Shown here piece after piece: positions 38,141 to 51,059 of a stretch of DNA of 64,000 bases. The notes beneath the pieces are model-generated. The model was not told the origin of the DNA. It worked only from the letters and a program-made list of their open reading frames with translations, and did no database searches. The stretch comes from Drosophila miranda (lineage: Eukaryota; Arthropoda; Insecta; Diptera; Drosophilidae). The position numbers and the translations under genes were made by a program. Every line of letters begins with the position of its first letter. Positions within the stretch are counted from its first letter, which is position 1. The stretch is taken from contig NC_046674.1 of NCBI RefSeq assembly GCF_003369915.1, positions 8,370,001-8,434,000 of the forward strand, read 5' to 3'.

Positions 38141-41100
38141 ATGGACTGGCAGCCTCCTTCTGTCCAGGCAGCCATGGGCAGCCTGCTGTTCGGTTTGCTC
38201 CTCCTGACCACAGCGCATGCCTGGAGCTTGCCGGCACCGTCCTCCGCCTCCGCCTCCGCCTCGGCCCCCGCCTCAGCCTCCGTGTCACTGCCAATCAGAG
38301 CAGCTGCAGCACCTGTTCCCCGACGGTTAAACGGTAAGAAATCTCTTTAGAGATCGCATCAAATGAGTCAGCAGGCTGACCATCTCTCTCTCTCTCGGTC
38401 CCCCAATTTCTTTTGTCTGTGTTTGAGGTTTTCTTTCGGTTTTTTGTTGTGTTTTTTTCCCCCCCAAAAATAAACTTTAAATGAAATACTTTTATTGCAG
38501 TGAAATTTCGGCTCATTAACTTAAATGTGAGAGTGGCGACTGGGCAGCAATTATATAATATCCAGCAGCAGCCACAGCAGAGGCAGCGGCAGCGGCAGAC
38601 GAAAGTTGCCACCAAGTGGCAGGAGATTTGGGGGCTCAATTGACAGGCCCCGGCTCTAGAGTTGTCTGATCCCCAGCGGGATTCAGGTGACTTTCATGGG
38701 CAATGCAGCAGAACAGCAGCAGAACGTGGCTGTGTGTGCTGTGGCACACATGCCATGCCACAAATGAGCCCCTGCCGTGCTCTGCTGTGCTGTTCTTCTT
38801 TTGGTTCTGTTACGTTATGGAGCGGATGACACTTTTTCTCGCCTGCCCCCCCCCCCACCCCCTCGTTGCTGTTTGTTGTTGTTTTTATGGGCTGCAGGGC
38901 GTACAATTAGCAAGTGGCAACAAGTGCAAGAAGGCATTACCATTTGCCATGGCCATTTGCCAGAAAGAAATACACCTCGTTATCGTTTAGGGCAGCTCTC
39001 TGTTGTGCCTCTTTAGGCCCTGAAATATGGGTCGTAACCAACTAAACCAGAACTAAGGCGGCCAGCGAAGGGCGTTGCGTCCGTCCACGGCCTCAACGGT
39101 GGGTGCGTGTGTGTGTGTGTGTGCGCGGTGCGGCAGCAGGTGCGGTGCGGTGGGGCAGAGTGTCGAGTCATTAAAGAACAAGCAGGCTAAAAACATGATT
39201 TAACGGTTTTCCGTCTTGTGATTAAGCGAATATCAAATACACTCGCAGTACGCCCAAAGAATTCTTAATTTAATAATAAATGAAAGTCCCTTTTGGGCGG
39301 TGTGGGGTTTTAATCAACTTCAATTTAAAGAGAGTTTTTTGAGGGCCAAATATAAAAGGTTGCATGACTTTTTGTTTCAACTGGAATTCATTGGCCAGAA
39401 AGATGGTAATTGCGGCTTTGAGACATCCGAAATACAGCCAGATTTAATACAGATTTTTAGCAAAGATTTAGTAAATCTTAGATCAAGGTATTCTTTACAT
39501 TTTGATGCATTTTTTGGGCATTTCCCAACTTTCACTCACAACAATTGAATTTTAAATAGAATTTACATCGAATTTATTTGATGGAAAAACACATTAAAAA
39601 TATTTTTTTAATTTTTAAAGGCTTTTTTAGTCATATACAAAATATAGCTTCAATTTCAAAAGACTTTTTCCATTATATAAATTCGATATAAATTATATAA
39701 AATAATAATATAGTAAGCTGAAATTTAATAGTATTTAAATGGAATTTATATCGAATTTATTTTATACAAAAACCCATTAAAAATAAAGCTTCAGTTTGTA
39801 AAGGGTTTTTTCATAATAAAAAAAAATATATCTTTAATTTTTGCAGGGTTTTTCCAACAAATAAATTCGATATAAACTATATAAAATAATTATTTAAAAA
39901 GCTGGAATTTAATAGTATTTAAATGGAATTTATATCGAATTTATTTGATGGAAAAACTCCATTTAAAATATATCTTCTAAATACCATATGAAAACCATTT
40001 AAATTCCAGTTAGTTATATAAATATTTTGTATTAACTGTACATTGAGAATCCTAAAGAAATGCCCATTAATTATGACTCGATTCGCAGAACAAGAGAGTT
40101 CTTGGCGGCACTGCCTCTGCCCATCGGGCGTGCCATTGCCAATCGCTTGAATTATTCATAGAACTCTTCCGAACTCTTCCCCTGAGCGTAGCCATTCGGT
40201 GGCAGTGGCAGTGGCAACAATAACAGAAACCAGCAATAGCCGTTTCCTCGACAAGAGCAACACAAACAGAGACAGCGGGCATTCCCGGCAAGAGCAAACA
40301 AGTTGATGTCTTAGTTGTGATATCGTCGGATTCAGTCGGTGACCACACACCAGCCCCAAAGGCATGGCAGGGGCAGGGGTAGGGGTAGGGAGGAGACTCT
40401 CCATTTTGGGGAGTTGTACAATACAAATTGCGCCGACACCAAAAAAGCCAGAGACAAAAACTTGAAAAATGCTCGGTAATTGGGTTATAACCGTCATATT
40501 TGTATGTGAGAGAGTCGTCGCCTGGGACAACGCGGACACTATTTAAATAATGCCTGGTGGGGCCTGGTGGGGGTCTGGTGGGGGCCTGGTGGGGCCTGGT
40601 GGGGTCTGGTGGGGTCTGGCGTGGTTCCGATTTGGTCTGGTCTTGAGCAAAAGGTAAAACAATGCCACTGGAGGAATCCCATGCCTAAAACGGAGCGCGG
40701 CATCGGTGACATTTTTGGTCGAAGCGCAACAAAAATGAAAAGTGCCTGCCTTAGGCCTGCCTTCTGCTTCGCTGGAATTCATGGAAATCTAATTTCATTT
40801 TTTAATTGCCGCATTGCCATAGTCATTGGCTTTGGCATCTTGCCTAGTTTGGCGGCCGATTCCGTTTTTCCTTGGCTCAAAAGATGGTAAAACTGGAGCT
40901 CGATCTAGAGCCGCTCCATGAAGCTGTCACAAAGGCTGCCACATTTGTCGAGATGCAGTGGATTTCTGCGTTGTGCACTTAAGGAGTGGATTACAGTTTC
41001 CCCCCTCTCCTTCGATTTGCGTACCCAAAGTGGGGCTCCCATTATGCATGTGTGCGTGCGTGTGTGTGGTGGCTCATGCGGTGGTTGTTTGTGTCTCTCT

Positions 41101-44100
41101 GGCGGCGGTGTGTCTTCAATTCAAATTCTGCGCCAGATCGAAAAACCAGTGAAAGTTTATTAACGTTTCCAGCTCTCAGCCGAAGAGCCCACAAGTTGGG
41201 GTTTCTGTTGTGGCCTGGGAGTGTAGCCGGTTAACGGTTCAAGCATTTTATACTCTTCAGACGGATTTCTTTAATGGCCCATCAAAATTCTTTTGTAATC
41301 GACACCCAATTAGATCCGAGAGGCAGCCAAACAAAGGGCATGCCCCAAGATGGTTTTTATCCATGGAGACTCCTCTCGGACTCCTCTAAGGCCTGTCCAA
41401 AAGTTCCTTTCTCACCCTTGGGTTTATTTAATGCCATATTTTCGGTACTTCAAGGAATAATGGTCCATATTTCTATATTTTGGTACTCCCTTCAGCACTC
41501 GCGGGATCCATGGCCCGTGCCAGGCCAATTGGCAACCAAAAATATCCAGGTTAACCGCTAATCTGCAAGCGAGCCACAAATCACGCTTTACAACTTCATC
41601 TATGGGCAGAATCGGCCGGCGATGATTATGCTAATATTTTATGGGCTACTGTTATGGGATGCTCGCAGGCAAATGCCGGACACAGTTGGCCGAACGGAGC
41701 CGGCGAATGCGTCACCCGTCATCGAGCCCAGGCCAAGCATTGCCGGCCAATGCCTATAACTACGGCGGGCCAAAGCCACGGCGGGCCAAAGCCGGGCGAC
41801 CACCACGCATAAATTTCAATTGCAGTGAAAGTTCATTTAATATTGGCCATCAGCCTGGGCCCAAGACTGGGGCCTGGGTCTGGGTCTGGGTCTGGGTCTG
41901 GGTTTTGCATGCGACGCCCTGCCAAAGACATCAGGCAAAGTGAAAAGACACACCCCCATCGCCCCCATCGCCCCCATCGGCCCCATCGGCCCATTACCAA
42001 CTAACCGAATGGCAAAGGAAATGGAATGGTCTTCTAAGGAGCTGCCAAAATAATGTGGCACATTTGTTGTGGAAACACAAGACGCCAGAGAAGCCAGAGC
42101 CGCCAGAGCCGCCAGAGCCGCCAGAGACATAGAAGACACATTTTGGACATCTATCGAAGATGCTCGCCAGGGAGTAGCACGATGCAGCAGCTTTCTTCGA
42201 GCTTCCCCCGTGCCCCCGCAACCTTTTGCGGCATTTGTTTTGCAGCGTGGGTCGATTTTAACAGGATGTCACCACGAATAGCAAGCGGCATCCTCTGGCT
42301 TTCACCTGGCATTGAATTTCGGGGAAAATATTAGCCAGGCCTTGGGTCAAAGAACGCGCCATGTCTGCCATTGAAAGTGAAGTAAAGCCGCATAGATTGT
42401 TGCAATGAAAACAAACGACAAATACCAGGAAAAACAACACGAACTTAATGCCTGTTTTCACCCATCACGACTCTGCTTCGATGTGGCAGCAGCAATTACA
42501 TACGTGCCACCGGCCAGAGCCAGGTCCTAATGAATTTAACCAGTGCAAAAATAATTGCTCAATTTTCACACAAAAAACTTGACGGAAATATGGAAATTGT
42601 ATGCCATTTGCTGGCGAAGAGATAACAATAAAACAAATACAATTATTCGCAATTAAATGGGTTCCGAATTGAATTAAAAAGCCATTAAGGCGTACAGTCG
42701 CCACATTTTCACTCCATCTCCACTCTGATTGATCTCTAAAGAAAGAAATGCCACGGGTACGGTACGGCACGGCACGGCACGGCATGGCAGTCGATAATCA
42801 TTAAATGAAACATGGCCCGTGCCACAAGCAACAAGCCCATGTCCAGGTCCAAGTCCAAGTCCGGGGGACTTGTTAGCACCACCAGGAGGCCACCACAGAA
42901 GGTGTTGAGATGATTGTGGCAGTGGCAGTGGCAGTGCCGGCTTGCACCCATACTTTCACTCAAATATTTACTGGTCGGTGGAGACCATGTTAACCAGCCA
43001 GTAAGCCAAATTGGACCACAAATCCCAACGCTGCTCGTCTCTCGTTTGGTGGAGTCGTTTGCCAGTTTTTCCATTCAAATATTTGCCCCCCTCTTATCCA
43101 CTATTTACACTTTTCCGCAGAATGCCCTCGTGTTTACACTAATCTTGATGTTGTCTCTAATTTTTGCAGAGGTCTCGCCGTATCTGGACCTGGCCCTGTG
43201 CCCCATACGATCCGAGCCGTGGACCTGTGCCCGCCAGCAGTCGGCCAGGATATTGGATTCCTGGGATGGAGAGCTCTATGCCCAGTGGCAGAAGTTAAAG
43301 GGTAGGTTGATTCCCATCTCTGGCCATCTCTGGGAAAGCCAAAAGCTTAACCTTTAATGGAAATTATCAGCGACTTCAAATTTCAAAAGACAAAAGACTT
43401 TTTCCCACACATGCCAGCCAACAAAAAAGAATGGGGTAAATTTCCACTAGCCTCCCAGGAATTTCGGTGTGGGTGAGGAGCAAAGAAAAACCCCTCCAGG
43501 ACCCAGTCATGGCCAGAATTTGGCGATCATTGGTGGCGATAATTCCACATCCTCAGGGGGAATTTTCGCCACGCAATTCCCATCCAAAAACATTTACCAT
43601 GAAAAAGCAATTAAAATTGAAAAACATTTCACTATGTGTGTTTTTTTTTTGGCTACAGTCGAGGCCGATCGCCAGATGAATGCAACGATTGAGAGACGCG
43701 GCTACAGCGCCTCGGAGCTGCCCCTGAAAGAGAAGCCATCGACGATACTGAAGAAAATTGAAATCGGCACGAATTATATGAAGAAATATCTGGCCGAGTC
43801 CATGGATGGGTAAGTAGCCCAAGCAAAGCGGCGAAAAACAAGTTGAATGCACGTTTTCGCCGCTTTTCGCGCAAGTTTTTCAATTCTTCCTGTTTTTCTT
43901 CAATGCCGTTCCGCCCCACCCGCTTCAAACAGCTTCCTTGGCCGCGAATACGAGTATTTGCAGACCTCGAAAGCAACGCCAGATGATAGTGAAAACGATC
44001 AGAGTGGGGAAGACGACGACGACGACGACGACGACGTCGATGAGGCGGATGCAGAGACAGCAGCAGACACCAGCGACACCGCTGAGGAAGCTGACCAGGA

Positions 44101-46625
44101 GGAAGACGATGCCGAAGACACAGAAACAGACGCCGATGCCGAAGCCGACGCCGATGCAGATGACGAGGAAGACGATGATGATGATGCCTCAAACAACACT
44201 GTGGAGCGGGAGCCCGAGGGTGGGGAAGACGAGGCGGACGACGAGACGGAGCCAGAAAGTGAAAATGGACCCATTTCGGGTGTGATCAGCGTACAGCCAG
44301 CAGAGCTGCAGGGCGACGACGTCAAGAACACGGTCTTCAGCGAGGACAGCGCCTCGACTGGGGCGGAGTTCATAGAGCTGGTGGATGGCGAGGCGACGGC
44401 CACGGGGGCGGTGAAGAAACCCGGCGGCGGTGGCAAGCGCAAAAAGGACAAAAAAACAAAAAAGAAGCGCAAGAGGAAGGGCCAGCACGGACAGAGCCAA
44501 GGACAGACACAGCCAGCCACATTGGTGGTGGTGCAGGCCGCCCCAGAACACCACGAAGTTGACTCTGGCCACGATCATGACCATGGCCATGGACATGGCG
44601 GTGGTGGCAGTGTGGACCACGATGATGCCGGCGGTTCCGTTTCCAAGCCCCACAAGCGGAAGCAGAAGAAACGCGTCAAGGGCCGACGCAAGCGGAAGGG
44701 ACAGCACTCGAACAGCGGGTCGGCGGTGGAGCATGAGCAGAGCGATCTGAGCCTGGGACTGGGCCTCCTCGATGACCTGACCGAAGCCAATGACGAGCTC
44801 CTCGGCGGCGGTGGCAAGCGCAAGCACAGGAATCCAATTAGATATGGTAGAAGTAACGGAGGTGTGTGTTGTTTGCTGCGTGTGGTTTTAAATGACTTTT
44901 GCGCACCGATTTCCAAGCACAACTTAAGTGCCTTCTATATCTTAGAGTTATGTTATACTATGCTGGTGGTGGATCAAAAGAGATGGTGAAGGAGTAGAGC
45001 TCTAAACCATTTAATTTAGTTTTACTTTGATTTTAAATTCAAATTCAAATTACTAGTGGCGCCACCTACGCGATGAGCTACGAAAACTTTTGCTTGCAGC
45101 TTAGAGGTGACTGCTACAAGCACTGCCAAGCAGTACAGAGAAATTCAGTTGGCAAAGCAGTGTGTTGAAAAATGGTAAGGCAGTATTCTTGCCGTGTGTG
45201 ACATAGTCTTTAGCTACTGTCACAGTCCACATTTGAATTTGAATTTAAAATTCAAAAGTTCAAAATGACTGCATTTTCTTAAAAAATCGAAATTATTTAA
45301 TTAAATTTTAATCAAAATTGGGTAAAATATTTTCAAAAATTTATTGCAAATATCTTACCCATTTTTTGTTTGGTTTGGTATTAAGTTAAGTTTGTGTTAC
45401 GTTCATTTTCGATTTATTGCCTTGATTTGCTGGCCGTTCATTGTTACCGTTAACGCACTTGACGCGCACTGCAGTTCATACTAACAAACACCACCCTCCC
45501 AAGCGACAAATATATCGATATTTATTGTTGTTTTTCCGTTCCGTTCTGTAGCCAAGTAAGTGCTGATTCTATTCGAGCAACAAAATGAAGCTAACAAGTC
45601 ATCCTCTTTCGATCCTATCCCCTATCAAAAAAACATATAGTTACCCGTGGCAAGAAGAAGAAGAAGAAGAAGGCTCTGGCCAAGTATGTGCTGGTCGGCA
45701 GCTTCCTGAAGGCCAAGATTGAGTTGCTCCTGAAGATCCTGGGCGCCCATCTGCAGGTCAAGTTCTTTGCCATAGCTCTCATCGGCCTACTGATCAACAT
45801 AGCACGCTTCTGGATCGATGTGAAGCGTGGCAGTCCGCCGTCCAAGGTGAGTGAGGCGGGACCTCATAAGGGGGCGTAATTTAACCACCCCCCGCTTGCA
45901 ACGGACACACGACGGTTATGAGACCCAATATTTGTTCCTTGTTCTAAACGGATTCTCTGCACTCTTTCAGTTCTTAAGGGGCGTTTTGTATGGCAAAGGT
46001 TTGAGGCGGCCGCGTCTTCCTCTTAACTCTCCTAATCTCTACTTCCGGTCCTACGCCCCTGTCCTCTGTCCACTGTCTCTATCTATACCCCCACACACAC
46101 ACACACAAGATGTATATAAGGATTGTAAAATGCGTTTTCCTCCAACACCTCCAACACGAGCGCTCTAACCAGCTCGACCAGCTTTGGTTTCCAGCTCCAG
46201 AATTTCCACAGCAAAATTTCACCAGAGTTCCAATCGAAAAAACACACAAAAAAAAAAACACCTAATGAAACGAAACCAAAAACCTGTGCTAACAAATTCA
46301 GACCTCTTTGGTTTCAGATATGGTGGTAAAAATTGTTGGACAGCTCCCCCCCGAACAACGTTCTCGGAACGTACAGCTCTAGCACTAAAAGAGTCCACTA
46401 ATACCAGTACAGTTTAAGACCCAGTCCCACAGTTTCTCCATAGAGTTTATTTTCGATCCAAAAATAAAAATGTTCCCCCCACATCGTGTAAGTATGGGCG
46501 TGCCCCCCCCCCAGCAGGGGGAGGCATCCCCAGCATCCCAAGTTTCCATACGACTTGGGATACGCCCCCGAAAGAATCCCCGCCATCTCCGATACTGACA
46601 AACACAGACACGCCAGACACATACA

Positions 46626-46659
<34 letters not shown>

Positions 46660-46964
46660 TGGGCTTCTTTGGTACTTCCTCTGGTGTTTCTCACTTCACG
46701 CCACCCGTGTTCTGCATACTTTCTAACTAGGTTGTATACGTTGAACATGCCCACCATCAGCACCACTACGAGGACCACGGCGACGACTGGAGCGAGCAGG
46801 GCAGCTACTGGAAGCGGTCCCTGCAAACGGATCCCTCGATCGAGGACGTCGACTCCTCCACGGACAGCTACCAGATCCGTGGGCAGCAGCATCACCATCA
46901 GCAGCAGCAGCAGCCCCAGGACTCCCACTATCTGGCCTATCGCAACCAGCCCCAGTGGCAGTAG
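38141..46964 (+). CDS. Osiris family (DUF1676-type) protein with long acidic and basic insert, 609 aa
   Basis: Six exons keep frame throughout: 38141-38333, 43170-43301, 43659-43809, 43933-44846, 45641-45846 and 46731-46964, total 1830 nt with TAG. Residues 1-27 are a signal peptide (ending TTAHA). Cys75 and Cys84 (ALCPIRSEPWTC) form the two-cysteine region of Osiris proteins. Exon 4 carries a very acidic stretch from about residue 176 to 270, two Lys/Arg clusters (about 327-342 and 397-417, both ending KGQH) and a His/Asp stretch at 372-380. Exon 5 begins with seven lysines and then a hydrophobic block (about 480-520), as in the DUF1676/membrane region. Exon 6 has the His-rich VVYVEHAHHQHHYEDHGDDW and, near the end, HYLAYR, like the Osiris AQxLAY motif. 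Osiris proteins are insect-specific, found in secretory or endosomal membranes of epithelia making cuticle. At 609 aa it is far longer than most members, because of exon 4. Confidence 0.85.
38334..43169 (+). other. Intron 1 (4.8 kb) of the 609-aa Osiris gene
   Basis: It starts GTAAGA and ends TTTGCAG. No supported exon lies within it. It carries the 184-bp AT-rich tandem repeat at 39551-39985, a GGTGGGGCCTG-like array at about 40557-40625, and short GTCTGG arrays at 41877-41903. Confidence 0.65.
39551..39985. repeat. AT-rich tandem repeat, ~184-bp unit, about 2.4 copies, with internal inverted repeat
   Basis: The motif TTTAAAT(A/G)GAATTTA(C/T)ATCGAATTTATTT recurs at 39551, 39734 and 39917, a period of 183-184 bases. 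The sequence between copies is also alike (AAAGG(C/G)TTTTTT, then a TATAAATTCGATATAAA stretch). TAAATTCGATATAAA is the reverse complement of the TTTATATCGAATTTA part, so each unit can fold into a hairpin. It sits in intron 1 of the 609-aa gene. Confidence 0.75.
45030..45251. mobile_element. Candidate MITE: 222 bp with 21-bp perfect terminal inverted repeats
   Basis: ATTTTAAATTCAAATTCAAA... at 45030-45050 is the exact reverse complement of 45231-45251. Similarity extends outward a further ~10 bases with small gaps. The interior of 180 bp has no coding frame but includes imperfect CAAGCAGT/CACTGC inverted motifs. It lies in intron 4 of the 609-aa gene. Clear target-site duplication was not seen, so this could be a simple hairpin instead of a transposon copy. 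Confidence 0.45.
45059..45072 (-). promoter_or_regulatory. CTCF-like core within the candidate MITE
   Basis: GCGCCACCT at 45059-45067 is the reverse complement of AGGTGGCGC, a complete match to the AGRKGGCRS part of the CTCF consensus. The 5' part of the consensus matches less well. It is located inside the 45030-45251 inverted-repeat element. Confidence 0.3.
45513..45520. promoter_or_regulatory. DRE motif TATCGATA in intron 4 of the 609-aa gene
   Basis: A perfect palindromic DREF-binding element lies 128 bases before exon 5 and just before a perfect donor-like CAA|GTAAGTG at 45556. This could mark an internal promoter with a short first exon, or be chance. Confidence 0.3.
46625..46656 (+). 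repeat. (AC)16 microsatellite in the last intron of the 609-aa gene
   Basis: Thirty-two bases of AC lie about 75 bases before the exon 6 acceptor at 46730. Confidence 0.9.
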
Positions 46965-49900
46965 ATCCATCTTCCCCCCCACCAACGCCTGCACTCCAAT
47001 GGAGCCCAGAACCCACAGCCCCGTCACCCCAGCGCTGTCTAATTTATTGCGTGTATTTATTTAAATTTTATATCTTATTATGATGCTGATTATTAAATAA
47101 TCCCCCGTAAGGTCCTAGCTCAAAATTAATTTTAGCACAAAAGGAAATGCCAGTAAACCAATTTTAGTTGTAACCCTAGTACGTCCCCTAGTGCAATGCC
47201 TTAAACTTAAACATAAACTTAATTTAAAATATATATATATATATATTTAATTTTTTTTCTACTTTGGAGAACATTAATCTTAAGTTATTTATGCAAATGT
47301 TGTGCCCGGTGCTCAGGGAAACCAAAAAAGGAGAGCCCAATTGAAGCCTCCGGTGCATCCGACATTTTGGAGTTACGAGAAAGCCACAGACGCGGGAAGA
47401 GGAAAGCAGGGAGGGCCACGCAAGGCCTTCCACGCGCCTACACAGGCCCTGTCGTCGTGCAGTGTGCACGCTCTGGCGGAGGAGAGCCCGATAAAACCAC
47501 ACGAAACGAGGCAGATTCAAGGAAAAGAAGAGAACCAGATCAGAAAAAATCCTCCAAACGGTTGGACCGATTATTTGATAATTTCCATAGAACGCAAGCC
47601 GTCTGAGTGCCGGGTATAAGCTATAGAGAGTACAACGTTCCCGCTCGTTTTATTATATATTTGTATGTTACACTATGATGCATATTAAAGAAAAACAACA
47701 TTCGATAATTGTACACTGGAGGGTTTTTTTGTGCTTGGGCTCGATCGATCATTTCCTGCCCCATTTTGGGGCTCTGCAATCACAATGCGGTCAATTCTGG
47801 CCGCTGAGACAGAAATTCCAACAGAAATTTCACCCGTTCGCCTGCGTGCATGCGATTCTAATTCTTTGGCCCAATTCTGGGGCCCAACCGGCACCTGCTC
47901 GGCGGCCAACGTGCGCCCAAAATAGACGCGTCTGTTAACGTTATTTTTCTTCTTTATTTTTTTTGGGTGTCGCTGAACAATTTGCGCATGCGCAGATCGC
48001 GCCTCGAATGCCAAACGATTTTTTGGCAAAAAGTCTTGACGTTTGTTCGAAGCAATTAAATTTTGTGTTTGACAAACGTCCGACAAGGGGGGGGGGCTCT
48101 AGATTTATGTCTAATAAATAGTAAATATTGTGGCCACGCGGCTGGGGAGTCGAAAAGAAAGTCAACCTCTGGCCTTCGCTCTGGCATTCTGTCACGTTTG
48201 ATATTGACCTTGTTTAAATGGAGGGAGGCCCCCCCCGCCCGAGCCCCCCAGCCCCACTCTTGAAGTGTAGGAAAATCTCCGGCAATTGACATGCAGCGTG
48301 CAGGGGCATGCAGCGTGTTAAGAAAAGCGAATCGAATTTACATGCCCCAACAGGGCCACCCCCCCTCCCCCCGCTTGATGGGGATTCGTGCAAAGAAATT
48401 CTTATCATTAGCAAAATTAAAATCAATGAAATTGCCCATAAAAATTCAATCAGACTTGGCCGAATGCGTGGGAGCCCTGATTGTGGCCCCCCTCTAGGGG
48501 GGGGGAGCTTCAAACGTGTGCCACATAATTGATCATCGGGGGAGAAACAGAGAATGCTCGTAGTTTAGTTTTCAGCACTTTCTAAACGCCATTCGGACTT
48601 TGGCTTAAAGTGGGCGTGGGGCGTGGGGCGTGGGGCACGGGGGGGGGGGGGGTTGTGGGCCCCTGGCCATGCATCATCCCGATACGATCTGTTCTCGATA
48701 TGTTGCCAAAATGCAGAACCGCAAACCCTCGCCAATCAATTGAAATTCTTGTCGCCCCCGCCTCTTGGGGGGGGGAGGGGGGTCGAATAACGGTAAACAA
48801 CGTGAATGGAAAAATATCCAAAAAAAAATATCATTGTTTTTTTTGGCAAAAAAGGAAGTGTCAGCGTCACGCATCGGAGTAAATTTTTGCGAAAAAAATT
48901 TCCTAGCTTGGGGCCGCCTCCCTTCGCCTTCGGTGCTCCACTAAGTGACAGGCGACGACGTGCCGCTGTCAATTGAACTGTCATTTTGGGCATTTGATGA
49001 GTGCCTAACCGAAAACTTAATTAATTTAATAGCCGCTAGAAAGTGCTGGCCGTGTGTTGCATGTGCTGCATCACGTATACGCCGTGTGTGTGTGTGTGTG
49101 CGTGTGCATCAGAAAAGCAGGTGAACGCCCACGTGTCTTTTTATTTTTTTAATTTGAAAAGTGCTCATGATTTTCCATTGCAGTGCAATTTGCATTTTAG
49201 AAAGTTTACATGTGTTTTTTTTTTTGCCTGCTGCATTTCTTTTCATCGATTCCAGGCCTGGGGCCTGGGGCCTGGGGCAACCGGGACCCGGGCTCCTGCT
49301 CAGAGACAGTCCGTCGGCTGTCTATTAATAATATGATTTTTTTCATAATTCCAGTCATGATTCTGCTGTGTGGCCGTAGAATTTCAGCGTCGAGCCCCGA
49401 CACGTCGCCCTGTTGTCAACGCGCTTATCTTTGCACGATTCGGCCTGGGTCTGGGTCTGGGTCTGGGTCTGAGCCTTGTCCTCCCTCCTCCGTGGCGGGC
49501 AAAACTGCATTTAAGCCTACTTTGTTGCCAAGTGCAGAAAATATATGCCCAGGCATGTTAATGTTTATGCGTTGAGGCTAAACAATTCCCTACAAATAAA
49601 TGCCAATACCTTAAGATAAATCAGTTGTTTCGCAGACCATTTGAGGCCCCCTCGAAAAGGCAAGTCTTTGCTGTCTGCTGTGGGGATTAGAGAAGCTCCT
49701 CTGGGCGTGCTGGGTGACGATCATTACCGGGGCCCCTCAGATTACACTCGAAAGATTGCCCATCGACGACGTGAGATTGCAGTTTTATGTGTACCAAGTG
49801 GGTTCGGGCAGAAGCATCACACAGATTCGTTCTGGGGTTCATTGGCTTGGCCCTGGGCGGCAGCGGCGGCAGAGAAGGATTATGCAACAAACGAAATATC

Positions 49901-50739
49901 ATCAGGCAGTGTGACTTTCACACAACCGAAAACCCTTCAGTGCCCAGTGCCCAAAACAAGCGAAGCCTATTAAGGCGCATTAGCAATTTAGAATGGGTTT
50001 TGCTACCATTTCGCGGCCCAAACGAACGCCCCCAGAGCCGCCCCGCACGTAGTGCTGTGGGTATTACGCGACAATTATGAATTTCTAATTTCATGTTTAG
50101 TGCCGTCATTGGGTCCCTGGGGGCCCTCTGCCTTGGGGGGCTCTGCCTTTTGGCTGTTCTATCAAAATCACGTACAGCGCACAAACAAAAAGCGAAAGCT
50201 GCAGAGGCCATTGCCATCGGAAATAATAATAATAGCAATAATAATTGCATTTCTTGATTAATTATGAGTGTGGGCCGCCAACAGGCGGAGGGAGATGTTC
50301 TCCTGGCAGCTATTGGGAGGCCTTTGAAGCGCCCCTCGGTGGGCAGGGCATGTCCATTGGGCCACTTCCGTCCAGAGGTGGAAGGATCTCTATAAAGAGC
50401 TCAAGGAACGCTCGTCTCCTTATGATTAGGAAAGCTTTTGGGGCCCAAAGCCATGGCCTGTGGATCCATCTTCCATCAAACCTTTCGCTCTGTGTCTTGG
50501 GTTCCACAGTCCAGCGAATGCGTTCCACAAGCAGAGACACAGCCACACACACACGAAAGCCGCGCACTGTCACGTCTGCGCAGAAGAGGCGACTCGACAA
50601 TAAGCATTTGCCCATTGTGTGCGTGTGTGTGTGTGTGCCGGCCACGCACCTGTACCTCTGGCTGTGTGTGTGCGTGCCGCCTCTTTGGGGTTTTCTCTGC
50701 TGTGCCTTTTTGCATTCTTAATAAATCAAAAGCGAAGAA
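46965..50739. other. 3' region of the 609-aa gene and intergenic DNA
   Basis: No coding gene is supported. The 3' UTR of the 609-aa gene is AT-rich and only has a variant AATAAT signal near 47096-47101. A 105-codon frame at 47302-47619 is basic and low in complexity, without a recognised domain. A G14 run lies at 48639-48652, and GTCTGG tandem copies at about 49444-49472. Confidence 0.4.
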
Positions 50740-50780
50740 TATATAAATTGGGTGTCGCTTGCCTTGGACGGTCGCAGTTA
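50740..50780 (+). promoter_or_regulatory. TATA/Inr promoter of the 886-aa CBM14 gene
   Basis: TATATAAATTG at 50738-50748 is followed by GTCGCAGTTAG with its initiator A at about 50776, a normal spacing of about 33 bases. A 284-base leader containing a CAG run leads to the ATG at 51060. Confidence 0.65.
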
Positions 50781-51059
50781 GTATTTTCCAACCAACGGTG
50801 CCTCACAGGTGTGCAAAGAGCTCCAGCAACAGCAGCAGCAGCAGCAGGCAGTGCGAGTGCAAGCTTTTCGGTTTTTTTTTTCTTTGTTTTTTGGTTTTTT
50901 TTTTCGCTTACGCTTGGATAACAATTTTGGATTAAACACCGCCCACACCCCACCCCCCCACACACACGCAAAAAAATATAGAAAAAATACCTAAAAACCC
51001 TCTGGAGGATAAAAAGTGCTTTCAAAAAGTGTCGTATTTGGAGATAGTGAAGAATCATC

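Noticed and set aside
44189..44827. 212-aa and 173-aa antisense frames in exon 4 of the 609-aa gene
   Set aside because: Shadows of the acidic and basic codon repeats on the coding strand.
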